Source: Halichoerus grypus
Lineage: Eukaryota; Chordata; Mammalia; Carnivora; Phocidae
NCBI RefSeq assembly: GCF_964656455.1
Contig: NC_135716.1
Location: 110,888,389 to 110,952,388, forward strand
DNA: 64,000 nt
Direction of reading: 5' to 3'
Below, piece by piece: positions 45,976 to 58,285 of this stretch. Positions within the stretch are counted from its first letter, which is position 1, and each line of letters opens with the position of its first letter. Below the pieces are notes generated by a model that worked only from the letters and a program-made list of their open reading frames with translations, ran no database searches and was not told where the DNA came from. Both the position numbers and the translations under genes were made by a program.

Positions 45976-47713
45976 AAGTTACTTAGATGTCATCCAAGAG
46001 TCCATGATTTTCTAAGTCAACCTTCTGCCCAGAACACAAATTCCTTTTAAAACATCCCATGAGACTCCAAGCTCTGTTTAAATCCTTCATTTTGGGACAA
46101 TTACATATGTTCACTGGAAATATGTTAAAACTATGCTAAGGAATCCCATGAAAACTAGATTTACCTTACACCAATGTTTTTCTTTTTAAGTGCTAATGAT
46201 AGCACCTTCTAGTAATTTATATTTAAGACTGAAATCTTATATCTAAAAATTTCTTTTCAAAGTATAATGGTACACTGTCTTTTACTAATCTAACGTATAT
46301 GTACATACAAAAAAACTACTCCCTTCAGAATTTCTAATAGGAAATAAATTTATATTAACTATTATGCTTCACATGTCCTCTTTACAAGAAAGCTTCATTA
46401 CACCAGAAATTTTTCAAAGAAAAACCTTTCAAAAAGTGATTTAGTAAGGACTGACTTATTAAATATTAAACTTTTCATTCCTACTATTTTTCCATGTCCT
46501 TCATATGGGTCCCCTGACCCAACTTTGGGATCATAAGAATGAGACTGCATATACTGAAAAACCATAAAGCCTAAAAAAATGAAGAGAAGACATACGTTAA
46601 ATAATGTGTAATAGTCTTCTGTTCAAGTACATTTTCTGTTTCTTATAGGTATCCATAAAATATATATTTCTAGATCACTTTTAATCTAATAGTATCTATT
46701 CTTTCTAAAAATACTGTGCTTACTAAAACTGTCATAACCACACAATACATTACAAAATGAAAGTTTAAAATGCTTATTTCACTTCTTTGATATCTACTAC
46801 TTTATCTAAATGTTATTTACAAGCAGCTAGAGTGCCAACTTTTGTCGTAAATCTTGTATTTACATTCTGATAATCACAATTAATAAAGTAGCTATAGAGT
46901 TAACACATACAAGGTTATGTGCAGTTGAAATATTTTTTAACTCTAGCCACAGAGTTATCTAGCCATAATTGAGAATTGTGGTATCTTAGATAAATAGGAG
47001 TCCATGTTAACTTTCAGTTTAACACTTAGCTTTTATAATGAAATGTAGTATACTGAATACGTTAAACAGAATTCAACTTTTTCTTAAGACTTGAAGAATT
47101 TCACTGTTGTGGTCACTATTATAATAGTGTGCCATAATATAGTAATGCCTTTAGGGCTCTCAGCAACTGGTCTAAGCTTTGCCCTTGCTCTAGTTAACCT
47201 CAAATAACAGGGTATTTGTGAGGGTACTAAAGGAAGTGAGCTGGAAAGATCAGTTGCCTCAAACACTGTTCTTTCTTCTCCCTCACTTCTGTTTCTGTTC
47301 TGTCATTTACTGCTGCTGTCAATGGAATTGCTGTCCATCATTTATAGCTACTTCTAATTGTTATAGTTATGCCAACTTCTGCTCTTCTGTTAGCTTTTTT
47401 TTCTTCTATCCTCCTTAACTCTTCTTCAGTCTAGACTTTAGAGCCAGTTAGTACTGACTTTGAGAATTACTGTCAAAAACTTCTGAATAATTAAGTGCAA
47501 TCCAATTCTATTTATTTCATTAGTAATAATTAACAAGTGAGCAGAGATAACTATAACAAGGAATACACAATGCAGAATCTTTAAAATTTTAGTCAATTTT
47601 TCACAGTGAAGTTATATAATTTTATATAAATGTTGTAAATCTCCAGAACACTAGGTATATTTATGTCTCTAAAAAAGCATATAGTGTTCGATCTAATTTT
47701 AGATTATGTCCAG
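45976..47713. other. Intron sequence, no gene
   Basis: AT-rich. There are no open frames with splice signals and no repeat family that I can name with confidence. Confidence 0.45.
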
Positions 47714-47825
47714 TGGCGCCTGGCTGGCTCAGACAGTGTAGCACATGATTCTTGATGTCAGGGTTGCCAGTTCGAGCCCCATGTTGGGTGGAGAGATTAC
47801 TTAAAAATAAAATCTTAAAAACAAA
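47714..47825 (+). mobile_element. Short old SINE
   Basis: 'GGCGCCTGGCTGGCTCAG' to 'TTAAAAATAAAATCTTAAAAA', without a CT-rich part. Confidence 0.85.
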
Positions 47826-47890
47826 AGATTCTGTGTATTCAGCTTTCCTTACTGTGAATAACAGGTATATTATAAAAGGAATTTGAGTGT

Positions 47891-48090
47891 GGGGCGCCTG
47901 GGTGGCTCAGTTGGTTACGCGACTGCCTTCGGCTCAGGTCATGATCCTGGAGTCCCGGGATCGAGTCCCACATCGGGCTCCCTGCTCGGCGGGGAGTCTG
48001 CTTCTCCCTCTGACCCTCCTCCCTCTCATGCTCTCTGTCTCTCATTCTCTCTCTCGCAAATAAATAAAATCTTTAAAAAAAAAAAAAAAA
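47891..48090 (+). mobile_element. CanSINE
   Basis: GGGGCGCCTGGGTGGCTCAG head. Duplication AAAGGAATTTGAGTG on both sides. Confidence 0.96.
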
Positions 48091-48395
48091 AGGAATTTGA
48101 GTGCTCAGCTTAGTAACTAGAAATATTTCTAAAATATTATTTGAATTTTTTTGCTTTTTAATTTCCATTTTGTAATAAAATCATTTATTGCTTCATAGCT
48201 ATCAGTGAACTTTTTTGTAAGGTCTTAGCTAGCAATGTTAATCTCATACATATTGGTAGTTTTGAACTAATATTAAAACTTTTTATCTCTATGCATCAGT
48301 ACTAATATTAATTCCAAATTCTACATTAAACTGCCATAATCAATAGGAGTGAATCAGTAGCAATGGGCTATTATTTGAAAAATGATGTACAGTAA

Positions 48396-48594
48396 ATTTT
48401 TTTTTTAAGATTTTATTTATTTATTTGACAGAGAGAGACACAGCGAGAGAGGGAACACAAGCAGGGGGAGTGGGAGAGGGAGAAGCAGGCTTCCCACCGA
48501 GCAGGGAGCCCGATGTGGGGCTCGATCCCAGGACCCTGAGATCACGACCTGAGCCGAAGGCAGACGCTTAACGGCTGAGCCACCCAGGCGCCCC
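48396..48594 (-). mobile_element. CanSINE
   Basis: AAGATTTTATTTATTTATTTGACAG to GAGCCACCCAGGCGCCCC. Duplication TGTACAGTAAATTTTTT on both sides. Confidence 0.96.
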
Positions 48595-50556
48595 TGTACA
48601 GTAAATTTTTTAAAATACAAAGGAACTTTGTTCAATGAAAAATGCTCCTACTTGTAAGTACATTAAGTGTGGAACCCTCTAAAGTAAACATAATTAAGTC
48701 TGTATTTGAATAAGTTCTAGTCTGAGATGGTGACAGAGGTGATTCCTCCCATGACACACTGAATCTACAGCTACACATGGAGCAATTCCCTCTCAAAGAA
48801 GCTAGTTGAGCAACACCTACACATTGGGTTAATAATACCTACAAAAGGGCCATTCAGTGGGAGGAAACACTTGACTCCCAGCTTCTCCCTGAGGAGTGAA
48901 GGGTTTGGGCCCCACATCGAACACCCCAACTTTTAATACTGCCACTTGAGGGATGGGTGCCAAAAACCTACCTCTAGAAAGCTAAGAGGACTTGTATTCA
49001 TGAGACCTACAAGACTAAACAAAAAAACCCAGTTCTTAATGGGCTCACAACAATGTGGTATGGCTATCTACCCAGGGATCAGCACAGAAGGAGCGGGCAA
49101 AAAGAGTCCATCTCTCCGTCTTTCCCTGAAAGAGTCTTATTTGTATACTTTAAAAGCTTCTGCCTAAGGGTCAGTTTTCTAATTTCGCGCATGTCTAGGA
49201 GATTGTGATCCTCTAGAGCACCAGGGAAACTAGCAGACACCACCTCTTCCCTCGAGCCTGCTTCAAATTTCCAGTATCTTCTTGGAAGGAACTTGTACAC
49301 ATCTGGCACTCAAGCTTTTGAAGCTGCTGCCCACGGGACAGGCCTCTGGACTACATGACTCTATAGCCAACAGGATCTGCATTCATGTGTCCAAAAGGAC
49401 TGTGGCAAAGCAGTTCTTAGTAGGCAGAGCAGCACACCCTCATGGCTATACACGTAAGTCCAGCACCGCGGGACCAGAGAATAAAGCCCATCTCTCAGTT
49501 TCTCCCTGGAAGGACCTCAATTACACTTTCCTAGCTGTTACCTGAGGGTCTAGCTTTTAGTCAGCCTACATCTAGGTGCTGACTGAGATCCTCCTCTTTG
49601 GAATACTGACAAATCTTGTCACACCCTCAACTACGGGGAGCCACCTAGAACAGAGAAGGCTGCTTGGACAATCACAAAGGTTTGAAAAACAAGGAATTCA
49701 GAACAGGATGATCAATAAGGCATATCTCCTACACAAGACCACTCTGTCAAGACTGGGAAAGGTGGCTGAGGAAAATGAAGATACAGGGGAATATGTTCCA
49801 TACAAAAGAATAAGCTGAAATCCTAAAAACAGAAATTAATGAGACACAGCGTGATTTACCTGACAAAGAGTTCAAAATAACAGTTATAAAGATGCTCACC
49901 AAAGTTAGGAGAACAATGCATGAACAAAGTGAGAATTTCAACAAAGAGACAGAATATACAAGTACCAAAAAGAAATCACAGAGTGAAAATACAATAACTA
50001 AACTGGAAAATTCAACAAAGAGCTTCAACAGCAGACTAGATCAAAGAGAAGAAAGGATCAGAGGACTCAAAGGGCAGTAGAATTCAATCAGAGAAGCAGA
50101 AAGAAAAAAATGAAAAAGGGTGAAACTAGCCTAAGGGACTAATGGGACACCATCAAGAGGACAAACATACACATTATAGGGGTCCCAGAAGGAGAAGAGA
50201 GAAAGGAGCACAAAGTTTATTTAAAGAAATAATGGCCAAAAACTTCTTTAACTTGAGAAAAGAAATAAACATCCAGATCCAGGAAGCCCAGTGAATTCCA
50301 GATATGATGAATCCAGAGACCCAAACTGAAACACTTTATAATTAAATTGTCAAAAATCAAAGACAAAGAGAAAATCTTAAAAGAGGGAGACGCAGTTGGG
50401 AGCCAAAAGGACTAGAGGGATTGTCTGCAGGAGGGAAGGACACTGTGGGCATGGAGAAGGGAAAAGAACACACCCCATGCTAGAACTCCAGGCATGAGGA
50501 CCTGCACTGGGAAGATAAATTCCTTTAATATTTGGCTTTAAAAACCTTAGGGATCC

Positions 50557-50766
50557 GGGCGCCTGGGTGGCTCAGTCGTTAAGCGTCTGCCTTCGGCTCA
50601 GGTCATGATCCCGGGGTCCTGGGATCGAGGCCCACATCGGGCTCCCTGCTCTGCAGGAAGCCTGCTTCTCCCTCTTCCACTTCCCCGGCTTGTGTTCCCT
50701 CTCTCGCTATCTCTCTCTCTGTCAAATAAATAAATTAAAAAAAATAATAGATTAAAAAAAAAAAAA
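50557..50766 (+). mobile_element. CanSINE
   Basis: GGGCGCCTGGGTGGCTCAG head. Duplication AAAACCTTAGGGATCC on both sides. Confidence 0.95.
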
Positions 50767-50842
50767 ACCTTAGGGATCCAACTCCATGAGTTCTTACAAT
50801 CAGTGGGGCTTACAACCTGGAACTTTAAAAATCAGCAGGCTG

Positions 50843-51045
50843 GGGGCGCCTGGGTGGCTCAGTTGGTTAGGCGACTGCCTTCGGCTCAGGTCATGATCCT
50901 GGAGTCCCAGGATCGAGTCCCGCATCGGGCTCCTTGCTCAGCAGGGAGTCTGCTTCTCCCTCTGACCCTCCCCCCTCTCATGCTCTCTCTCTCTCTCATT
51001 CTCTCTCAAATAAATAAATAAAAATCTAAAAAAAAAAAAAAAAAA
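50843..51045 (+). mobile_element. CanSINE
   Basis: GGGGCGCCTGGGTGGCTCAG head, long A tail. Duplication AAAATCAGCAGGCTGG / AAAATCAGCAGGCTGG. Confidence 0.96.
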
Positions 51046-52036
51046 AAATCAGCAGGCTGGGCTCTGGGCGAGCTGGAAGGGTGGAGCCCCCACCCTTAAA
51101 GAGACAGAGCAACAAACAGCCCCATGGAGATACAGCTTGCTAACACTGTGCCCTGTCCCTCTCCTCTGTCCTCCTGTGGACTCACCCTATCCAACCTAGC
51201 CTGGGCAAGAGTTTTCAAAAGTGGATCCAAGTCCCTTGCCGTAGCAGACTAGCAAATACCTTGCTAACACCGTGCACCCTACTGCTGTGTTCTCCTGCAG
51301 ACCTGCCTTTGACAGGAGTCCATCCAAAGTGGTGGCACAGGTTAGCTGTCTGAAAGCAGCCATGATAAGGGGTCACCATCACTCCAAAGTGACTCCTGGC
51401 CCAGGAAGAGGGGAAGATAACCACACACACCAGTACAATTGTGGTCCCAGCAGTGGGGTGGGGGCAGACATCTGGTCTGACTGCAGGCCTCGCCCACCAA
51501 CAAAAGCTTCTCAGGGGGACAATAGAGGGAGAACACCCTGCAAATCAGAGCCATTGCAGATGACTGGACTGAAGGCAAATGCAGCTCAGCCACAATAGTA
51601 GGGCACATATAACACACTTAAGAGACACCCCTGAAGCATGAGGTTCTGGTGAATAGGGGATATTGCAGTGCAGGGCACTACAGAATCTCTTCTTCATTAG
51701 GCTGTGACTTTCAAGATCAGAAGACATAGCTGACATTCCTAACAGAGACAGAGAAAGACAAAATGAGGTGGCAGAGGACTTTATCTCAAATGAAAGAACA
51801 GGACAAAATCACAGCAAGAGAGCTTAATGAAACAGAGATAATATGCCTGGTGGAGAATGTAAAGTAATAGTCATACATAAAGATACTCAATGGACTTGAG
51901 AAAAGAGTTACATACAAGGGACCCTATAAGGCTATTAGCTGATTTTTCAGCAGAAACATTGCAGGCCAGAAGATAGTAGCATGATATATTCAAAGTACTG
52001 AAAGAAAAAAAACATGCAACCAAGAAATAGAAAATT

Positions 52037-52280
52037 CTTATTTTTTTTAACTTAAATTCAATTAGCCAACATACGGTGTATCATTAGTTTTTGATAAAGT
52101 GTTCAATGAGTCATTCGTTGCGTATAACACCCAGTGCTCATCACATCACATGCCCTCCTTAATGCCCATCACCCAGTTACCCCATTCCCCCACCCACCTC
52201 CCTATCTGCAACCCTCAGTTTGTTTCCTGGAGTCAAGAGTCTCTCATGGTTTGTCTTCCTCTGATTTCTTCCCATTCAGT
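52037..52280 (-). mobile_element. LINE-1 3' end, antisense
   Basis: A T-run, then 'TTCAATTAGCCAACATACGG', 'AACACCCAGTGCTCATCAC' and 'ACCCTCAGTTTGTTTCCTGG': the reverse complement of the young carnivore LINE-1 3' UTR. It separates the ORF1-like region from the ORF2 region. Confidence 0.9.
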
Positions 52281-52555
52281 AAAAGAAAATTTGAACATGC
52301 CAAATACCAACAATCAAATTGATTCAGTAATCAAATAACTCCCAACAAACAAAAGTCCAGGACCAGATTGCTTCAAAGGTGAATTCTACCAAACATTTAA
52401 AGAAGAGTTAATACCTATTCTTCTCAAACTATTCCAAAAAATAGAAGGAAAACTTCCAAATTCATTCTATGAGGCCAGCATTACCCTGATACCAAAACCA
52501 GACAAAGACACTACAAAAAAAGAACTACAGTCCAATATCACTGATGAACACAGAT

Positions 52556-52855
52556 GCACTCGTATGTGGAATATAAGAAACAGTACAGAGGATCATAGGG
52601 GAAGGGAGGGAAAACTGAATGGGAAGTCATCAGAGAGAAAATCCATGAGAGACTCTTAACAATAGGAATTGTTAAGGGAAACAAACTGAGGGTTGCTGGA
52701 GGGGAAGTGGATGGGGGCTGGGTAATTGGGTGATGGGCATTAAGGAGGGCATGTGATAAGCACTGCGTGTTAAACACAACAATGAATTACTGAACTCTAC
52801 ATATGAAACTAATGATGTACTAGGTGTTGGCTAATTGAATTTAAATTAAAAAAAT
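52556..52855 (+). mobile_element. LINE-1 3'-end insertion inside LINE-1 ORF2, sense
   Basis: 'GTATGTGGAATATAAGAAAC', 'AAACAAACTGAGGGTTGCTGG', 'GATGGGCATTAAGGAGGGC' and 'AATTGAATTTAAATTAAAAAA' interrupt the RT region; ORF2 resumes at 'CTCAACAAAATATTAGC'. Confidence 0.88.
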
Positions 52856-53183
52856 CCTCAACAAAATATTAGCAAACTGAATCCAACAATACATTAAAAA
52901 AAACATTCACCACGATCAAGTGGGATTTATTCTGGGGATGCAAGGGTGGTTTGCTATTCAACACTAGAAAGGATAAGAACCATATGATCATTTCAATAGG
53001 CTCAGAAAAACCATTTGACAAAGTACAACATCCATTCGTGATAGAAACTCTCAACAAACTTTTATAGGGAATATACCTCAACATAATAAAGGCCATATGT
53101 CAAAAACCTATGGCTAACATCATACTCAATGGTGAAAAACTGAGAACTTTTCCCCAAAGACCAGGAATAAGACAAGGATGTCC

Positions 53184-53368
53184 GGGGCGCCTGGGTGGCT
53201 CACTTGGTTAAGCGACTGCCTTCGGCTCAGGTCATGATCCTGGAGTCCCGGGATCGAGTCCCACATCGGGCTCCCTGCTCAGCAGGGAGTCTGCTTCTCC
53301 CTCTGACCCTCCTCCCTCTCATTCTCTCTCTCGCAAATAAATAAAAATCTTAAAAAAAAAAAAAAAAA
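53184..53368 (+). mobile_element. CanSINE in LINE-1
   Basis: GGGGCGCCTGGGTGGCTCAC head. Duplication AAGACAAGGATGTCC on both sides. Confidence 0.96.
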
Positions 53369-54470
53369 AGACAAGGATGTCCACTCTCACTACTTTTATT
53401 CAACACAGTATTAGAAGTCCTAGCTATAGTCCTACCTGTGTCCTAGCCATGGTAATCAGACAAGGAATAAAATGCATCCAAATTAGTAAGAAGTAAAATT
53501 ATCACTATTTGCAGATGACATGATACTATATATAGAACCCTAAAGACTCCACCAAAAAACTACTGGAATTGATAAAGGAATTCAATAAGATTGCAGAATA
53601 CAAAAATCAATATTCAGAAATCCGTTGCATTTCCATATACTACTAACGAAGTAGCAGAAAGAGAAATTAAGAAGAAGAAATTAAGAGTTCCACTTACAAT
53701 TGTACCAAAAATAATAAAATACCTAGGAATAAACTTAACCAAGGAGTTAAAAGACCTATACTCTGAAAACTATAAACACTGATGAAAGGAACTGAAAATG
53801 ACACAAACAAATGGAAAGATTCCATGCTCATGGATTGGAAGAATATTGTGGAAATGTCCATACTACCCAAAGCAATCCACAGACTTAATGCAATCCCTGT
53901 CAAAATACCAACAGCATTTTTCACTGAACTATAACAAAGAAACCTAAAGTTTGTATAGAACCATGAAAGACCCTGATAGCCAAAGAAATCTTGAAAAAGA
54001 AGAACAAAACTGGAGGTATCATAATTCCAGATTTCAAGATGTACCACAAAGCTGTAATAATCAAAAGAGTATAGTACTGGCATAAAAACAGACCCATAGA
54101 TCCAGAGAACAGAACAGAGAGCCCAGAAATATACCCACAATTATATGGTCAATTAATCTTTGACAAAAGAGGCAAGAATATACAATGGGAAAAAGTCTCT
54201 TCAACCAATGTTGTTGGGAAAATTGGACAGCTGCATGCAAAAAAAATGAAATTGGACCACTTTCTTACACCATACACAAATATAAACTCAAAATGGCCTA
54301 AAGGCCTAAATGTGAGACCTGAAACCATAAAAATCCTAGAGCAGAGCACAGACAGTATTTTTTCTGACATCAGCTATAGCAACATTTTTCTAAATATGTC
54401 TTCTGAGGCAAGGGAAACAAAAGAAATGATAAACTATTGGGACTTGATCAAAATCAAAAGCTTCTGCACA

Positions 54471-54678
54471 GGTGCATGGGTGGCTCAGTCAGTGAAGCAT
54501 CTGCCTTCAGCTCAGGTCATGATCCCGGGGTCCTGGGATGGAGCCCGTGTCCCTCCTGAGAGGGAGCCTGCTTCTCCCTCTCCCTCTGCCTCTGCCCTTC
54601 CCCCTGACTTGTGCTTGGTCTCTCTCTCTTTCACTGTCTCTCTCAAATAAATAAAATCTTAAAAAAAAAAAAAAAAAA
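54471..54678 (+). mobile_element. CanSINE in LINE-1
   Basis: GGTGCATGGGTGGCTCAG head. Duplication AAGCTTCTGCACA on both sides. Confidence 0.95.
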
Positions 54679-55280
54679 AGCTTCTGCACAGCAAAGTAAA
54701 CAACAAAACTAATGGAATGGGAGAAGATACTTGTAAATGACATATCTGACAAAGGGCTAGTATCCAAAATATATAAAGAATTTATACACCTCAACTCCAA
54801 AAAACCAAATAATCCAGTTTAAAAATGGGTGGAAGACATGAACAGACATCTCTCCAAAGAAGACATAGAGATGGCCAACCGACAAAATGACAGATGCTCA
54901 ATGTAAATAACCATCAGGGCAATGCAAATCAAAACCACCATGAGATATCACCTCACACCTGTGTAAATGGCTAAAAATCAACAACACAAGAAACAAAAAG
55001 TGTTGGCAAAGATGTGGAGAAAAAGGAACCCTCTTGCACTGCTGGTAAGAATGCAAACTGGTGCAGTCACTGTGGAAACAGTATGGAGGTTCCTCAAAAA
55101 GCTAAAAATAGAACTACCATATGACCCAGCAATTGCACTACTGGGTATTTACCCCCAAAATACAAAAACAGTAATTAAAAGGGACACATGTACCCCTATG
55201 TTTATTGCAGCATTATTTACAACAGCTAAGATATGGAAGCAGCCCGTGTCCACTGAAAGATGAATGAATAAAGATGTGAG

Positions 55281-55283
<3 letters not shown>

Positions 55284-55317
<34 letters not shown>
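55284..55317. repeat. (CA)n microsatellite
   Basis: About 16 CA units within the LINE-1, directly before 'TGGAATATTATTCATCCATAA'. This is the same LINE-1 position as the TA/TG run at 18916-18979. Confidence 0.95.
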
Positions 55318-55318
<1 letters not shown>

Positions 55319-56633
55319 GAATATTATTCATCCATAAAAAAGAATGAAATCTTGCCATTTGCAATGACATGGATGGAGCTAGGGAGTATAATGCTAAGTG
55401 AATTAAGTCAGTTAGACAAAGACAAATACCCTATAGGATTTCACTCATATGTGGAATTTAAGAAACCAATAAAACAAGCAAAAGAAAAAGAGAGAGAGAG
55501 ATAAACAACAAACGGACTCTTAACTACAGAGAACAAACTGATGGTTACCAGAGGGAGGTGGGTGGGAGGATGGGTAAAATAGGTGATGGGGATTAAGGAG
55601 AGCACTTGTCATGATGAGCACAGGGTGAGATATAGAATTGTTGAATCACTATATCGTACACTGAAAACTAATATAACACTATATCGTACACTGAAACTAA
55701 CACTGTATGTTAACTATATTGGAATTTAAAATAAAACTTCAAAAATTTTAAAAATAAAATAGATTAAAAAAATATATTCCATGTAAATGGAAATCAAACT
55801 AATACTGGAGTAGCTATACTTATATCAGAAAAAACAATATTCAAGCCAAAACTGTAAGAAGAGACAAAGAATGTCATTATATAATGATAAAAGGGTCAAT
55901 CTAATAAGAGTATATTACATAAATATTTATGGGCCAAAAAACATAGAAGCACCTAAATATATAAAGCAAATATTAACAGACCAGAAGGGAGAAAAAGACA
56001 GAAACATAATAATGGTAGGGGACTCAAATACCCCATTTTCATCAATGGCTAGATCAAGGCAGAAAAATCAATAAGGAAAAATTGGACTTAAACCACACAT
56101 AATATCAAATGGACTTAACAGACATTTGCAGAACATTCCATATAGCATAAGGCCTATATAAATTCTTCTCAAACATACAAGGAACATTCTCCAAGGTAAA
56201 CCATGTGTTAGGCCAAAAACCAAGTCTTAATAAATTTTAGAAGACTGAAATATTAATATATTCCAACCACAATGGTATAAAACTAGAAATAAATTACAAG
56301 AAAATTGACAATTCACAAATACATGGGGATTTAAAAATATGCTAATGAACAGCCAACAGGCTAAAGTAATTTAAAAAAATTACCTCAAGACAAATGAGAA
56401 TGGAAATACAAAATGCCAAAAACTATGAGATATAGCAAAAACATTTTTAAGAAGGAAGTTCATAGTGATAAACATCTACATTAGAAAACAAGAAAGATCG
56501 CAAATAACCTAACTTCACACTTTAAGGACCTAAAAAAAGAACAACAAACTAAGCCCAAAGTTAGGAGAAGGGGAAATAACAAAGATCAGAGCAGAAATAG
56601 AGACTAAAAAGACTAAAAAGTCTTTTTAGGCAC

Positions 56634-56806
56634 TAGGGCGCCTGGGTGGCTCAGTTGGTTAAGCGTCTTCATGATCTCAAGGTTCTGAGATCCAGCCCTG
56701 CATCGGGCTCTCTGCTCAACATCGAGTCGGCTTCTCCCTCTCCCTCTGCCTATGTGATCTCTTTCTCTCTTTCAAATAAATAAATAAAATCTTTAAAAAA
56801 AAAAAA
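56634..56806 (+). mobile_element. CanSINE in LINE-1
   Basis: GGGCGCCTGGGTGGCTCAG head, AAATAAATAAATAAAATC tail. Confidence 0.93.
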
Positions 56807-57583
56807 AGATCAATGAAACTGAGAAGGGGGCTTTTAAAAAGCTAAACAAAATACACAAATATTTAGCTAGATTTACCAAAGGAAAAAAGGGCCCAAATAA
56901 ATAAAATCAGAAATGAAGGAGAAGACATTTCAACTACTACCAAAGAAATACAAAGAATCATTACAGACTGATACAAAGACTTATATGCCAACAAAGTGGA
57001 CTAGAAGAAACAGATAAATTCCTAGAAACATAAAATCTACCGAGACAATCATGAAAAAATAAGAGTATCTGAACAAACCAATTAATAGTAAGGAAATTGG
57101 ATCAGTAATCAAAAACTTCCAAAGAAACAAAAGTCCAGGACCAGATGACTTCATTACAAATTCTACCGAACATTTAAGGAAGAATTAATATCAAACCCTT
57201 CTCAAACTCTTCCAAAAAAACAGAAGAGATGGGAACCCTTCCAAACTCATTTTATGAGGCCAGTGTCATCCTGATACCAAACTAGACAGGGAAGCCACAA
57301 GAAAAGTAAAGGCCAGTATCCTTGATGAATATAGATGCAAAATTCCTCAACAAAATAGCAGAAAAGCTGAATTCAATAATACATTAAAAGGATCATACAC
57401 CATGATGAAGTAGGATTAATTCCATAGATGTAAGGATGGTAGGTTCACTATCTGCAAAAAAATCAGCGTGACACACCACATTAACAAAATGCAGGATAAA
57501 AATCTTATGATCATCTCAATAGATGCAGAAAAAACATTTGAAAAAAATCAACATCCTGTAAGACCAGGAACACTCTTGCCACT

Positions 57584-57768
57584 TTTTTTTTTTTAATGTT
57601 TTATTTATTTATTCATGAAAGTCAGAGAGAGGGAGAGAGGCAGAGGCAGAGGGAGAAGCAGGCTCCCCGCCTAGCAGGGAGCCCGATGTGGGACTCGATC
57701 CCAGGACCCTGGGATCATGACCTGAGCCGAAGGCAGACGCTTAACCATCTGAGCCACCCAGGTGCCCC
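57584..57768 (-). mobile_element. CanSINE in LINE-1
   Basis: T-run TTTTATTTATTTATTCATG to GAGCCACCCAGGTGCCCC. Duplication CACTCTTGCCACTTTT on both sides. Confidence 0.95.
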
Positions 57769-57838
57769 ACTCTTGCCACTTTTATTCAACATAGTACTGG
57801 AAGTCCTACCCAGAGCAATTAGTCAAGAAAAAGAAATA

Positions 57839-58037
57839 GGGCACCTGGATGGCTCAGTCGTTAAGCGTCTGCCTTCGGCTCAGGTCATGATCCCAGGGTC
57901 CTGGGATCGAGTCCCACATCGGGCTCCCTTCTCGGCAGGAAGCCTGCTTCTCCCTCTCCCACTCCCCCTGCTTGTGTTCCTGCTCTCGCTCTCTCTCTCT
58001 CGTCAAATAAATAAATAAAATCTTTAAAAAAAAAAAA
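57839..58037 (+). mobile_element. CanSINE in LINE-1
   Basis: GGGCACCTGGATGGCTCAG head. Duplication AAGAAAAAGAAATA on both sides. Confidence 0.95.
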
Positions 58038-58054
58038 AAGAAAAAGAAATAAAA

Positions 58055-58285
58055 GAGGCACCTGAGTTGCTTAGTTGGTTAAGCGTCTGACTCTTGATTT
58101 CGGCTCAGGTTATGATCTCAGGGTTGTGAGATCAAGCCCTGTGTCAGGCTCCACACTGGGCATCGAGCCTGCTTAGGATTCTCTCTCTCTTTCCTTCTGC
58201 CCCTCCCACTCCCTTCTCTCTCCCTCTGAATGAAAGAAAGAAAGAAAGAAAGAAAGAAAAGAGAAGAAAAGAAAAAGAAAAAAAA
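58055..58285 (+). mobile_element. Older CanSINE with (GAAA)n tail
   Basis: AGGCACCTGAGTTGCTTAG head. The tail is replaced by about seven GAAA units and A-rich sequence (58226-58285). Confidence 0.88.

Larger units (their letters stand above)
48700..52036 (+). mobile_element. Old LINE-1/HAL1-like 5' region and ORF1, sense, composite
   Basis: 49740-50080 encodes broken coiled-coil ORF1 text ('MLTKVRRTMHEQSENFNKE', 'NTITKLENSTKSFNSRLDQ'). 50180-50400 ('GGGGTCCCAGAAGGAGAAG', 'AATTGTCAAAAATCAAAGAC') and 51940-52030 ('CAGAAACATTGCAGGCCAG') are typical of ORF1-bearing LINE-1/HAL1 elements. The 5' UTR-like parts (48700-49700, 51046-51760) are not clearly one family. It is intronic and opposite to the host gene. 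Confidence 0.6.
52281..55760 (+). mobile_element. LINE-1 ORF2 (RT to C-terminus) and 3' UTR, sense
   Basis: RT starts at 52340 ('AAAAGTCCAGGACCAGATTGC'), continues after an insert at 52860 and holds a broken FADD-type box near 53510 ('TATTTGCAGATGACATGATAC'). The C-terminal region is at 53640-55280, where 54967-55263 keeps a clear ORF2 C-terminal frame ('GYIYPQNTK'-like 'GIYPQNTKTVIKRDT'). The 3' UTR runs to about 55760. Frames are broken; it is intronic. Confidence 0.88.
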
